Source of the DNA: Gammaproteobacteria bacterium
GTDB lineage: Bacteria; Pseudomonadota; Gammaproteobacteria; Thiohalomonadales; Thiohalomonadaceae
Assembly (NCBI GenBank): GCA_026196275.1
Contig: JAPHTQ010000002.1
Coordinates: 34,736 to 98,735 of the forward strand
DNA: 64,000 bases
Direction of reading: 5' to 3'
How positions within the stretch are numbered: position 1 is the stretch's first letter; each line of letters opens with the position of its first letter. The position numbers and the translations under genes are program-made. The notes under the pieces are model-generated. The model was not told where the DNA came from. It saw nothing but the letters and a program-made list of their open reading frames with translations, and did not search any database. This document shows, piece after piece, positions 44,718 to 52,610 of this stretch.

Positions 44718-47700
44718 ATGAGCGAACCGTATGTAATCAAGATGCCCCAGCTTTCAGACACCATGACCGAGGGTGTGGTGGTCAGCTGGGAGAAGCAGGT
44801 CGGCGACAGGATCGAGCGCGGCGATATCGTCGCCACGGTGGAGACCGACAAGGCGATCATGGATGTGGAGGTGTTCCGCGAGGGCTACCTTTCCGGTCCC
44901 GTCGCTCCCGTCGATGCCACCATACCGGTGGGCGAGGCGATGGCCTACCTGGTCGTCAGTGCCGAGGAGGTGCAGTCCGGCGAGGCCGAGATCCCGGCTG
45001 CGGCAGCCGAACCTGTTGAGGCGACTCCTGCGGTGACAGAGCCTGAAGCCGAGGCGGCCGTGCCGAAGGCAGGCGCCCCGGCCGGTGCCAGCTACACTAT
45101 CAAGATGCCGCAGCTCTCCGACACCATGACCGAGGGCGTGGTGGTGAGCTGGGAGAAGGAGCTGGGCGAGCGGATCGAGCGCGGCGATATTGTCGCCACG
45201 GTGGAGACCGACAAGGCGATCATGGATGTGGAGGTGTTCCGCGAGGGCTATCTCTCCGGTCCCCGCGTCGAGGTCGACACCACTGTAGCGGTGGGCGAGC
45301 CGATGGCCTATCTGGTCGACAGTGAAGAGCAGGTGGTGAGGGAGTCCGCTTCAGTCGGTGCCGTGGCCGCGGCAAAAGAGGAACAGCCTAAACCCGCCAC
45401 CAAGGCAGAGAAACCGGCTGTAGCAGCACAGCCTGCCGAAGCGGCTGCGCAGGGGGATGTCACCCCGGCACCGCGACCAGCCAACAAACAGGCTACCCCC
45501 TATGCGCGCAAACTGGCCGCTTCGCTCAATGTCAACCTGAACAACCTCCACGGCACCGGCCCGGACGGTGAGATCACCGCGGAGGATGTACGCAAGGCGC
45601 AGCCGGTGGCCCGTCCCACCGAGGTGGCCGAGCAGATCCCGGCCCATGTGCTGCCGCATATCCAGGTGCCGGGTCATGGCCGGCCGATGAGCGCCATGGA
45701 GAAGGCGGTCTCCGCCTCCATGACCGCCTCGCTGACCATGCCCACCTTCCACGTCTCGATCAACGCCCAGCCTGGCGCGCTGATCAGGGCGGCGAAGAAG
45801 AAGGGGGTCTCGGTCACCGTGGCCATCGCCAAGGCCTGTGCCGAGGCGATCGAAAAGCACCCCTCCATCAACTGGGCCTACCAGCCGGTGGACAAGCTGG
45901 TTGAACGCGACAATGTCGATATCGGCATGGCGGTTACCGCCGAGGGGGGCGGCCTGGTGGTGCCGGTGCTGCGCGGCTGCGAGTCCCGTCCGCTGGAGGA
46001 GCTCAACGACAGCTGGAAGGGGTTGGTGGAGCGGGCGCGCAAGCGCCGCCTCGCTCCCGAGGAGTACGCCAATCCTACCTTCATGGTCTCCAATATGGGG
46101 ATGTACGGGGTCAGCTACTTCGACGCCATTCCCACCCCCGGTACCGCGGCGATCCTGGCGATTGCGGCGGCCACCGAGCAGGGCATGCCGCTGACCATCA
46201 CCGCCGATCACCGCGTCGCCAACGGTGCCGAGGTGGCGGCCTACCTCAATACCCTGAAGGAGATGATCGAGCAGCCCGAGAGCTGGATGGGGCCGCTCGG
46301 TCCTGCTATCCCCGAGGGTGACTGGGATTACGATGTGGTGGTTATCGGTGGTGGTCCCGGCGGTGAGGACTGTGCCCGCGATCTGGTCGGCCACGGCCTT
46401 AAGGTGGCGATGGTGAACGACGCCCCGTTCCCTGGAGGCGAGTGCCTGTGGCGCGGCTGCATCCCCTCCAAGGCGTGGCGCGCGGCGGCGGATCGCATCC
46501 GCGACCGCGCCCACGACGAGTTGCTGGGCATCACCGGTACCAACCAGCCGAAGATCGACTGGGAAAAGCTCGAGGCGCACCGTCGCGGTGTGCTGGAGGA
46601 GCGCGGCAAGATGGCGCTCAACACCGACAAGGGAGTCAGGATCAAGGTGATCCAGGGCTTCGCCTTCTTCGAAAGCGAGCACCGCCTGTTTGTCGATACC
46701 TCCGGCAACAGCGAGGAGCCCCATGCCCGCGCCCCGCTGGGTGACGGCTCCAAAGGGGAGCACATTACCTTCGGCTGTGCCGTGATCGCCACCGGTGCGC
46801 CGCCCTTCGTACCGCCGATCCCGGGCGCCAGCGAGGGCGTGGCGAGTGGCGGCGTGCTCACCTCCGACACCGTATGGAGCCTCAAAGCGGTGCCGAAGCG
46901 GCTGGGCATCGTCGGCGGCGGCGCCATTGGCATGGAGATGGCGCAGATCTTCCAGGACTTCGGCACCGAGGTGATGCTGCTGGAGCGCCACGAGCGAGTG
47001 CTGGCCGAGGTCGAGCCGGAGATCGCCAAACAGCTTATCGCCGTGCTGGAGAATGACCCCAACCTCACCATTAAGACCAACGCCGCCACCAAGGCGGTGG
47101 AAGGGGAGGCCGGCAAGATGGTGCTGGTCTACGAGGATGATGAGGGCGAGCACCGCTTCGACTGTGATTACGTGCTGATGGCGACTGGCAAGCGCCCAGT
47201 GCTGGATCCGCTCAAGCTGGAGGCCGCCGGCGTGACTGTGGAGAGCGGTGTGATCAAGGCCGACAACCGCTGCCGCACCTCGGTACCTCACATCTTCGCT
47301 GTCGGCGATGTGATCGGCGGGCTGATGCTGGCGCACACAGCCGGTCAGCAGGGCCGGGTCGCCGCCGCCACCATCCTCGGCGAGGATAGGGCCTATAATG
47401 AGGCCAAGGACTCGGGTGTGATCTTCACCCGCCCCGAGGCTGGCTTTGTCGGCCTCTCCATGGATCAGGCCAAGGCAAAAGGGATCGATGCAGCCGAGGT
47501 GAAGGTGCCGATGAGCATCGACGCCAAGGCGATGATCACCGGTGAGAGCGCCGGGATGATCAAGATCGTCGCCGAGAAGGGGAGCGGCAAGGTGATCGGC
47601 GTACACCTGTTGGCGGATCACACCGACACCCTGATCGGCGAGGCGGTGATGATGGTCGAGGGCGAACTGACCGTGGAACAGGTCGGCAACGCCATCCATC

Positions 47701-47786
47701 CCCATCCGACCCAGACCGAGCTGTTTGGTGAGTTGGCGCGTCGTCTCAACTCGCGTCTGCGCCGCAGCAAGAAGAAGAAAAAATAA
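44718..47786 (+). CDS. Fused dihydrolipoyl acetyltransferase (E2) and dihydrolipoyl dehydrogenase (E3)
   Basis: This is a 1022-aa chain joining two PDH components. Lipoyl domains lie at 1-80 and 125-203, with lipoyl lysines K45 and K166 in ETDKAIMD. A peripheral-subunit-binding domain follows (about 258-294), then an E2 catalytic core (about 320-520) ending DHRVANG at 497-503, where the usual HxxxDG Asp is Asn502. From about 536 there is a complete flavoprotein E3: GGGPGG (544-549), redox pair C576/C581 (CLWRGC), NAD site GGGAIGMEMA, and C-terminal HPHPTQTE. One long frame without a break shows a true fusion. It would give E1 a fixed E2:E3 ratio of one. Confidence 0.94.
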   Translation: MSEPYVIKMPQLSDTMTEGVVVSWEKQVGDRIERGDIVATVETDKAIMDVEVFREGYLSGPVAPVDATIPVGEAMAYLVVSAEEVQSGEAEIPAAAAEPVEATPAVTEPEAEAAVPKAGAPAGASYTIKMPQLSDTMTEGVVVSWEKELGERIERGDIVATVETDKAIMDVEVFREGYLSGPRVEVDTTVAVGEPMAYLVDSEEQVVRESASVGAVAAAKEEQPKPATKAEKPAVAAQPAEAAAQGDVTPAPRPANKQATPYARKLAASLNVNLNNLHGTGPDGEITAEDVRKAQPVARPTEVAEQIPAHVLPHIQVPGHGRPMSAMEKAVSASMTASLTMPTFHVSINAQPGALIRAAKKKGVSVTVAIAKACAEAIEKHPSINWAYQPVDKLVERDNVDIGMAVTAEGGGLVVPVLRGCESRPLEELNDSWKGLVERARKRRLAPEEYANPTFMVSNMGMYGVSYFDAIPTPGTAAILAIAAATEQGMPLTITADHRVANGAEVAAYLNTLKEMIEQPESWMGPLGPAIPEGDWDYDVVVIGGGPGGEDCARDLVGHGLKVAMVNDAPFPGGECLWRGCIPSKAWRAAADRIRDRAHDELLGITGTNQPKIDWEKLEAHRRGVLEERGKMALNTDKGVRIKVIQGFAFFESEHRLFVDTSGNSEEPHARAPLGDGSKGEHITFGCAVIATGAPPFVPPIPGASEGVASGGVLTSDTVWSLKAVPKRLGIVGGGAIGMEMAQIFQDFGTEVMLLERHERVLAEVEPEIAKQLIAVLENDPNLTIKTNAATKAVEGEAGKMVLVYEDDEGEHRFDCDYVLMATGKRPVLDPLKLEAAGVTVESGVIKADNRCRTSVPHIFAVGDVIGGLMLAHTAGQQGRVAAATILGEDRAYNEAKDSGVIFTRPEAGFVGLSMDQAKAKGIDAAEVKVPMSIDAKAMITGESAGMIKIVAEKGSGKVIGVHLLADHTDTLIGEAVMMVEGELTVEQVGNAIHPHPTQTELFGELARRLNSRLRRSKKKKK

Positions 47787-48125
47787 GATCATTAGTGCTC
47801 TTTTTTGCCGGAATCTTTGCCTTGTTCGACGGTTTGCGTTTTGCATCCGAGGCTGATAGGTTCAGAAAATGGTTCTAGTGTCATATCGAATATCGTTGCG
47901 TTCCGAACGATAACGGGGCGGACTGATTCAGGGATGTTGCAGATGTCGCCCGGCATTGCTCCGGTAATCTTTTCGCACAGCGCCCCGATACACTCTCATG
48001 CCTGCCGGTGCGCGCAACTGATGCAGTAGCGGCAGGTCATACGAAAATCTCGAGCAGGCAAATGGCCATCACTCACCGCAGTGGGGTATGAACGACGGCT
48101 GTTCTGACATAAGTGGAGAAATTCG
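47787..48125. other. Intergenic region before the TRAP operon
   Basis: This 339-bp region has no gene. It contains a 22-bp palindrome (listed separately) and presumably the dctP promoter. No terminator with a clear stem follows the E2-E3 gene, only a CTTTTTTG tract. Confidence 0.5.
47891..47912. promoter_or_regulatory. Palindrome, possible operator of dctPQM
   Basis: TATCGTT and AACGATA are perfect inverted 7-mers separated by 8 bases, about 214 bp upstream of dctP. The size and spacing suit a dimeric regulator. No regulator gene is adjacent. Confidence 0.35.
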
Positions 48126-49145
48126 ATGCGCGATCTGAAGAAAACGTCTGTTCTGGCTGGTGCCGTGTTGGCCTTCGCGGTTAGCACCCTGGCCAATGCT
48201 GCCACCTGGCGCTATGCGCATGAGGAGTATAAGGGGGATGTGCAGGATGTCTATGCAGAGAAATTCAAGCAGTACATTGAGGAAAATTCGAAGCACAAGG
48301 TGAAGATCTACCGCTTCGGTGAACTCGGTGAGTCGGACGATATCATGGAGCAGACCCAGGCCGGGATTTTGCAGTTCGTCAATCAATCTCCCGGGTTTAC
48401 CGGTGCCCTTATTCCCGAGGCGCAGATCTTCTTTATCCCCTACCTGATGCCGACCGATATGACGACGGTGATCGAGTTCTTCCGCAAGAGTAAGGCGATC
48501 AACAAGGACTTTCCTCAACTCTATGCCGAGCAGGGGCTGGAGTTGCTGAAGATGTATCCGGAAGGGGAGATGGTAGTCACTGCCGATGAGCCGGTGACCA
48601 CGCCAGAGGGTTTTGCCAACAAAAAGATCCGCGTGATGACCAACCCGTTGCTCTCCTCCACCTATGAGGCCTTCGGTGCGGTGCCGACGCCTTTGCCATG
48701 GGGCGAGGTCTATGGTGCGCTGCAGACCAACATGATCCAGGGACAGGAGAATCCGATCTTCTGGATCGAGTCGGGCAAGCTCTACGAGGTTTCCCCCAAT
48801 CTTATCTTTACCCGTCACGGCTGGTTCACCACCGCGATGATGGCCAATCAGGATTTCTATGACAATCTCTCTGCCCGGGAGCAGAAGCTGGTGCGTAGGG
48901 CGGCTGACTACGCCTTCGAGGCAATCATCAAGCATATCGATGGCCTTGCCGACCGCTCCCTGCAAAAGATCACGGCGGCGAGTGACAAGGTGACGGTGAC
49001 CCGTCTCGATGAGGCACAGATTGCCCGCTTCAAGTCCCGTGCGCCCCAGGTGGAGCAGACCTTTGTGGAGATGACCGGTAAGCGCGGCAAGGCGCTACTG
49101 GAGCAATTCAAGCGGGATCTTGGCAAGGTGATGGAAAAAGAGTGA
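48126..49145 (+). CDS. dctP: TRAP transporter solute-binding protein DctP
   Basis: This is a 339-aa periplasmic binding protein with a signal peptide (about 1-25, ending ANA) and the DctP fold, including the conserved Arg that salt-bridges a carboxylate substrate (NKKIRVMTNPLLSSTYEAFGAVPTPLPWGEVYGALQ gives the signature around residues 165-200). TRAP systems import organic acids using a sodium gradient. The substrate is a carboxylate, perhaps a C4-dicarboxylate or oxoacid, given the PDH and PFOR genes on either side. A small hairpin lies between this gene and dctQ, a common place for differential expression. Confidence 0.93.
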   Translation: MRDLKKTSVLAGAVLAFAVSTLANAATWRYAHEEYKGDVQDVYAEKFKQYIEENSKHKVKIYRFGELGESDDIMEQTQAGILQFVNQSPGFTGALIPEAQIFFIPYLMPTDMTTVIEFFRKSKAINKDFPQLYAEQGLELLKMYPEGEMVVTADEPVTTPEGFANKKIRVMTNPLLSSTYEAFGAVPTPLPWGEVYGALQTNMIQGQENPIFWIESGKLYEVSPNLIFTRHGWFTTAMMANQDFYDNLSAREQKLVRRAADYAFEAIIKHIDGLADRSLQKITAASDKVTVTRLDEAQIARFKSRAPQVEQTFVEMTGKRGKALLEQFKRDLGKVMEKE

Positions 49146-49213
49146 TACCGCGGGATCAGGAACGATATTCTCTCCTGATGCACTGCAATTATCTTCTTAA
49201 GGGCCAATAAGCG

Positions 49214-49789
49214 ATGGGTGATGGGCTAAGCGATCACTATCGATCGGGTCTGCCGGGGTTTCTCGGCACGCTCGATACGGTGATCAGCAAGGTGGAGGGG
49301 GTGATCCTGGCGCTGGGGGTGCTGTTGCTGGCGCTCAATACCTGTATCAATGTCATCGCCCGATTCGGTTTCGGCAAGGGGTTATTCTTCTCCGGGGAGA
49401 TCAACCGTATCCTGATCATCATGATCACCTTTGCCGGTATCGGCTATGCCGCCAGGCACGGACGCCACATCCGCATGTCCGCGCTCTACGACACACTGCC
49501 TGCAACGGGCCGGCGGATATTGATGATCTTCATTGCGATCTTTACCAGTGCGGTGATGTTTTTTCTCTGTTACTACTCGGTGCTCTATATCATCGGGCTC
49601 TATGAGAAGGGGCGCGTACTGCCTGCTCTGGGTATCTCTATCTGGACGGTCTACCTCTGGGTGCCCATCGGTTTTGCCGTGACCGGGATCCAGTATCTCC
49701 TGACCGCGATCCAGAACATGACCTCCTCAGAGACGGTCTATCTCTCCACTATGGTGCAGGACAGCTATACCGAGAGCGGACCGGAATGA
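49214..49789 (+). CDS. dctQ: TRAP transporter small permease DctQ
   Basis: This is a 191-aa membrane protein with four helices and the DctQ pattern (INVIARFGFGKGLFFSGEINRILIIM). With DctM it forms the membrane part of the importer. It lies 68 bp after dctP and 24 bp before dctM. Confidence 0.92.
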   Translation: MGDGLSDHYRSGLPGFLGTLDTVISKVEGVILALGVLLLALNTCINVIARFGFGKGLFFSGEINRILIIMITFAGIGYAARHGRHIRMSALYDTLPATGRRILMIFIAIFTSAVMFFLCYYSVLYIIGLYEKGRVLPALGISIWTVYLWVPIGFAVTGIQYLLTAIQNMTSSETVYLSTMVQDSYTESGPE

Positions 49790-49813
49790 TGAGCAGCCGG
49801 GCAGGGTAGAGGC

Positions 49814-51097
49814 ATGGCAACGACCTTGATGCTGATTATGATTGGGTTGCTGCTGCTCGGTTTCCCGATGATGATCCCGCTGACGGTGGCGGCCATCGTC
49901 GGCTTCTTTATGATGTTCAACGATCTGGGGCAGACGGAAACCTTCATCCAGCAGGTGCTCGGTGGTATCCGACCGGCATCACTGATCGCCGTGCCGATGT
50001 TCATCCTCGCCGCTGACATCATGACCCGGGGTCATTCGGCCGATCGCCTGATCAACATGGTCATGGCCTTTATCGGACACATAAAGGGCGGTCTGGCGAT
50101 CAGCACCGCTACCTCATGCACCCTGTTTGGCGCAGTCTCCGGCTCTACCCAGGCGACGGTGGTTGCGGTCGGCTCGCCATTAAGGCCGAAGATGCTCAAG
50201 GCGGGCTACTCCGATCCCTTTACCCTGGCGCTGATCATCAACGCCAGCGATATCGCCTTTCTCATCCCGCCGAGCATTGGCATGATCATCTACGGGGTGA
50301 TCTCAGAAACCTCCATCGCCGAACTGTTTATCGCCGGTATCGGTCCCGGTCTATTAATACTGCTGCTGTTTGCCGCCTACAGCCTGATCTACGCCCATCG
50401 CCACAATGTGCCGACCGAGCCACGCGCCAGCTGGCCCGAACGGGGCCGTGCGGTCGGGCAGGCGTTGTGGCCACTGATGTTTCCGGTGATCATCATTGGC
50501 GGTATTTACGGCGGCATCTTCAGTCCCACCGAGGCGGCCGCTGTGTGTGTGCTCTACGCGGTGATCCTTGAGTTCATTGTCTTTCGCGCGCTCAAATTGC
50601 CTGCGCTCTACACCATCGCCAAGTCTACCGGACTTGTCACCGCGGTAGTATTCATCCTCGTCGGTGTCGGTAACGGCTTCTCCTGGATCATCTCCTTTGC
50701 CTCGATCCCGGAGACGCTGATCAGTGCCTTCGGCATCGATCAGGCGGGACCATTGGGAGTCATGGTGGCCATCTCTGTCGCCTTTTTTATCGCATGCATG
50801 TTTGTCGATCCAATCGTGGTGATCCTGGTGCTCACGCCGATCTTCGCCCCGGCGATTGCCGCAAGCGGGCTTGACCCGGTGCATGTGGGTATCCTCATTA
50901 CCTTGCAGGTGGCGATTGGTTCAGCCACCCCACCCTTTGGCTGCGACATCTTCACGGCCATTGCCGTGTTCAAAAAACCGTATTGGGAGGTGATAAGGGG
51001 TACGCCACCATTTATTTTCATCCTGCTCTTCGCTGCGGTGATGTTGATCCTCTTCCCGTCGATCGCCCTGTTCCTGCGTGATCTGGCGTTCGCCTGA
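49814..51097 (+). CDS. dctM: TRAP transporter large permease DctM
   Basis: This is a 427-aa protein with about 12 helices and family motifs PMFILAADIMTRGHSADRLIN, GAVSGSTQATVVAVG, and the elevator-core CMFVDPIVVILVLTPIF. It carries out sodium-coupled transport of the acid delivered by DctP. An AGAGG site precedes ATG. It is followed by a porin gene, together giving an uptake route across both membranes. Confidence 0.95.
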   Translation: MATTLMLIMIGLLLLGFPMMIPLTVAAIVGFFMMFNDLGQTETFIQQVLGGIRPASLIAVPMFILAADIMTRGHSADRLINMVMAFIGHIKGGLAISTATSCTLFGAVSGSTQATVVAVGSPLRPKMLKAGYSDPFTLALIINASDIAFLIPPSIGMIIYGVISETSIAELFIAGIGPGLLILLLFAAYSLIYAHRHNVPTEPRASWPERGRAVGQALWPLMFPVIIIGGIYGGIFSPTEAAAVCVLYAVILEFIVFRALKLPALYTIAKSTGLVTAVVFILVGVGNGFSWIISFASIPETLISAFGIDQAGPLGVMVAISVAFFIACMFVDPIVVILVLTPIFAPAIAASGLDPVHVGILITLQVAIGSATPPFGCDIFTAIAVFKKPYWEVIRGTPPFIFILLFAAVMLILFPSIALFLRDLAFA

Positions 51098-51211
51098 TAA
51101 CGGCCTGTTCCGTTACGCCCGATTTGGCCGGATAAGTTGGCAACCCGCGCAGGATGGCCTGTCTTCAACGAAAAATTGTGGTATTCCCGACAAGTGACAA
51201 AAGGAGCAGGT

Positions 51212-52249
51212 ATGAAAGACAAAAGGATTGGGAAAAAAGAGGGCAAATCGGTGAAGATTTCTATTCACTGTTTGCTACCACTGTTATCTGCCGCTGCGTG
51301 GCCGGTGCAGGCAGAACTGGAGGTAACCCCCTACGCCTCGCTGCGTGCCCAGGTAGAGGCGGTTTCGGTGGATCAGGCCGTGGCAGGAGAGGATGACCGC
51401 TTTGTCGGGATCAGGGATGCCTTTTCACGTTTTGGCGTTACCGCGGGTTATGATCTTGCCAATGGCACGCGATTGGGGGGGCAGGTTGAGATCCCCTTCA
51501 ACATGGGCAACTTCGATGCGGAGGATCCCACCTTCTTTGACGATAACTCAGTGCGTGTCGCCAAGCTGACGGCTAGCGGTGCCTGGGGAAGTGCCTGGAT
51601 TGGTAAGGGCTGGCTACCCTACTACAATAACGTCGCCTACCCGGTCGATATGTTCAGCTCCTTCTATTCCGGCTGGGCCACCTACGCCCGTTTCCGTGAG
51701 TATGCTGCCGTCTATAGCACACCGAGCTTCCAGGGTCTGACCCTGACAGCCTCGGCGATAGAACTTGATCCGAGCAGGGAAGAGGGTTTCCACTATGTGC
51801 TCTCTTACTCGCGTTCCGGCTTGACCATCTCCTACGCCATGGAGGATCTGGATAGCGATAATGAGAGTAATAACGGCGACACACAAGGCGTGGCACTATC
51901 CTATAGCAGCGGACCGTTCTACGTCGCAGTAAAGAGTGAGGAGTATATGCCCGAGGCCGGAGAGGATCAGCGTATCAGTAATATCTACGCCTCCTATGCG
52001 CTGGATAAATATACCATCAAGGGAATGGTTGCCGATGGCGATGATAACCATTGGGCACCCGGTAGATCGGCCCAGTTCGGCATCGACTATCAGTACTCGG
52101 ATACGGTAAAGCTCTTCGCCGAGTACTTTTCCGAGGAGAAGAGCTACGCCATCCTCAAAACCGATGCGGACTCCTACGATACGCTCGCTACCTATGGCAC
52201 GGACTCCGATGGTCAGGCGTTTTTACTCGGCTTCCGTTACGACATCTGA
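51212..52249 (+). CDS. Outer-membrane porin, linked to the TRAP system
   Basis: This is a 345-aa beta-barrel of the general Gram-negative porin type. The signal peptide is about 35 residues with a basic start (KDKRIGKKEGKS) and a VQA cleavage site, with alternating barrel strands and an aromatic-rich end (FLLGFRYDI, although the last residue is Ile rather than Phe). AGGAG lies 5-6 bases before ATG. It lies 114 bp after dctM and probably lets the same organic acid cross the outer membrane. Confidence 0.87.
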   Translation: MKDKRIGKKEGKSVKISIHCLLPLLSAAAWPVQAELEVTPYASLRAQVEAVSVDQAVAGEDDRFVGIRDAFSRFGVTAGYDLANGTRLGGQVEIPFNMGNFDAEDPTFFDDNSVRVAKLTASGAWGSAWIGKGWLPYYNNVAYPVDMFSSFYSGWATYARFREYAAVYSTPSFQGLTLTASAIELDPSREEGFHYVLSYSRSGLTISYAMEDLDSDNESNNGDTQGVALSYSSGPFYVAVKSEEYMPEAGEDQRISNIYASYALDKYTIKGMVADGDDNHWAPGRSAQFGIDYQYSDTVKLFAEYFSEEKSYAILKTDADSYDTLATYGTDSDGQAFLLGFRYDI

Positions 52250-52610
52250 TCGTCTGTTAAACCAAACGCCGTTATTGCGAGTTATCCCAGCGGCGCGGCA
52301 ATCTGATATATCGGTATCAAGATTGCCTCGTCGCCCCCGCTTGGCTTTGGTCTGTCGCGTCGTGTCCCTCCCCGTCGTTCCCCATCTCCCCGATCGTAAT
52401 GAGTTTATCTGGTGAGCAGAATATCCGCCCCTAAAACGCAGCAGCCGGAACCAGTCACATTGATTAATGAGGAAACAGGGCGATTTGAAAATATAGTATT
52501 GTTTTTTTTAATAAATAGTATTGATAAACCGGTGTGTCGTGTACAATGCCCCACATTTTATGTACCAGTGAATCAATTTGGTAGTAACTCTTTGAATTGA
52601 GAAAGAATTT
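52250..52610. other. Intergenic region with repeat and probable promoter
   Basis: This 361-bp region contains no gene. Its left half carries the palindromic repeat listed next. Its right half is AT-rich, with TTGATA (52521-52526) and TACAAT (52542-52547), a suboptimally spaced (15-base) promoter candidate for the following gene. Confidence 0.45.
52275..52345. repeat. Palindromic repeat of the ATTGCGAG...GCAATCT type
   Basis: The core hairpin is GGCAATCT (52297-52304) with AGATTGCC (52320-52327) and continues outward as GCGGC/TCGTCGCC-like arms beginning at TTATTGCGAG. This resembles a degenerate copy of the widespread bacterial CATTGCGAG..GCAATCT palindromic repeats. Confidence 0.5.

Noticed and set aside
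45351..47846. 831-codon open frame on the minus strand across the E2-E3 gene
   Set aside because: It is antisense to a gene with unmistakable domains. Its His/Arg/Gly-rich translation has no motif and is the usual shadow of GC-rich codon bias.
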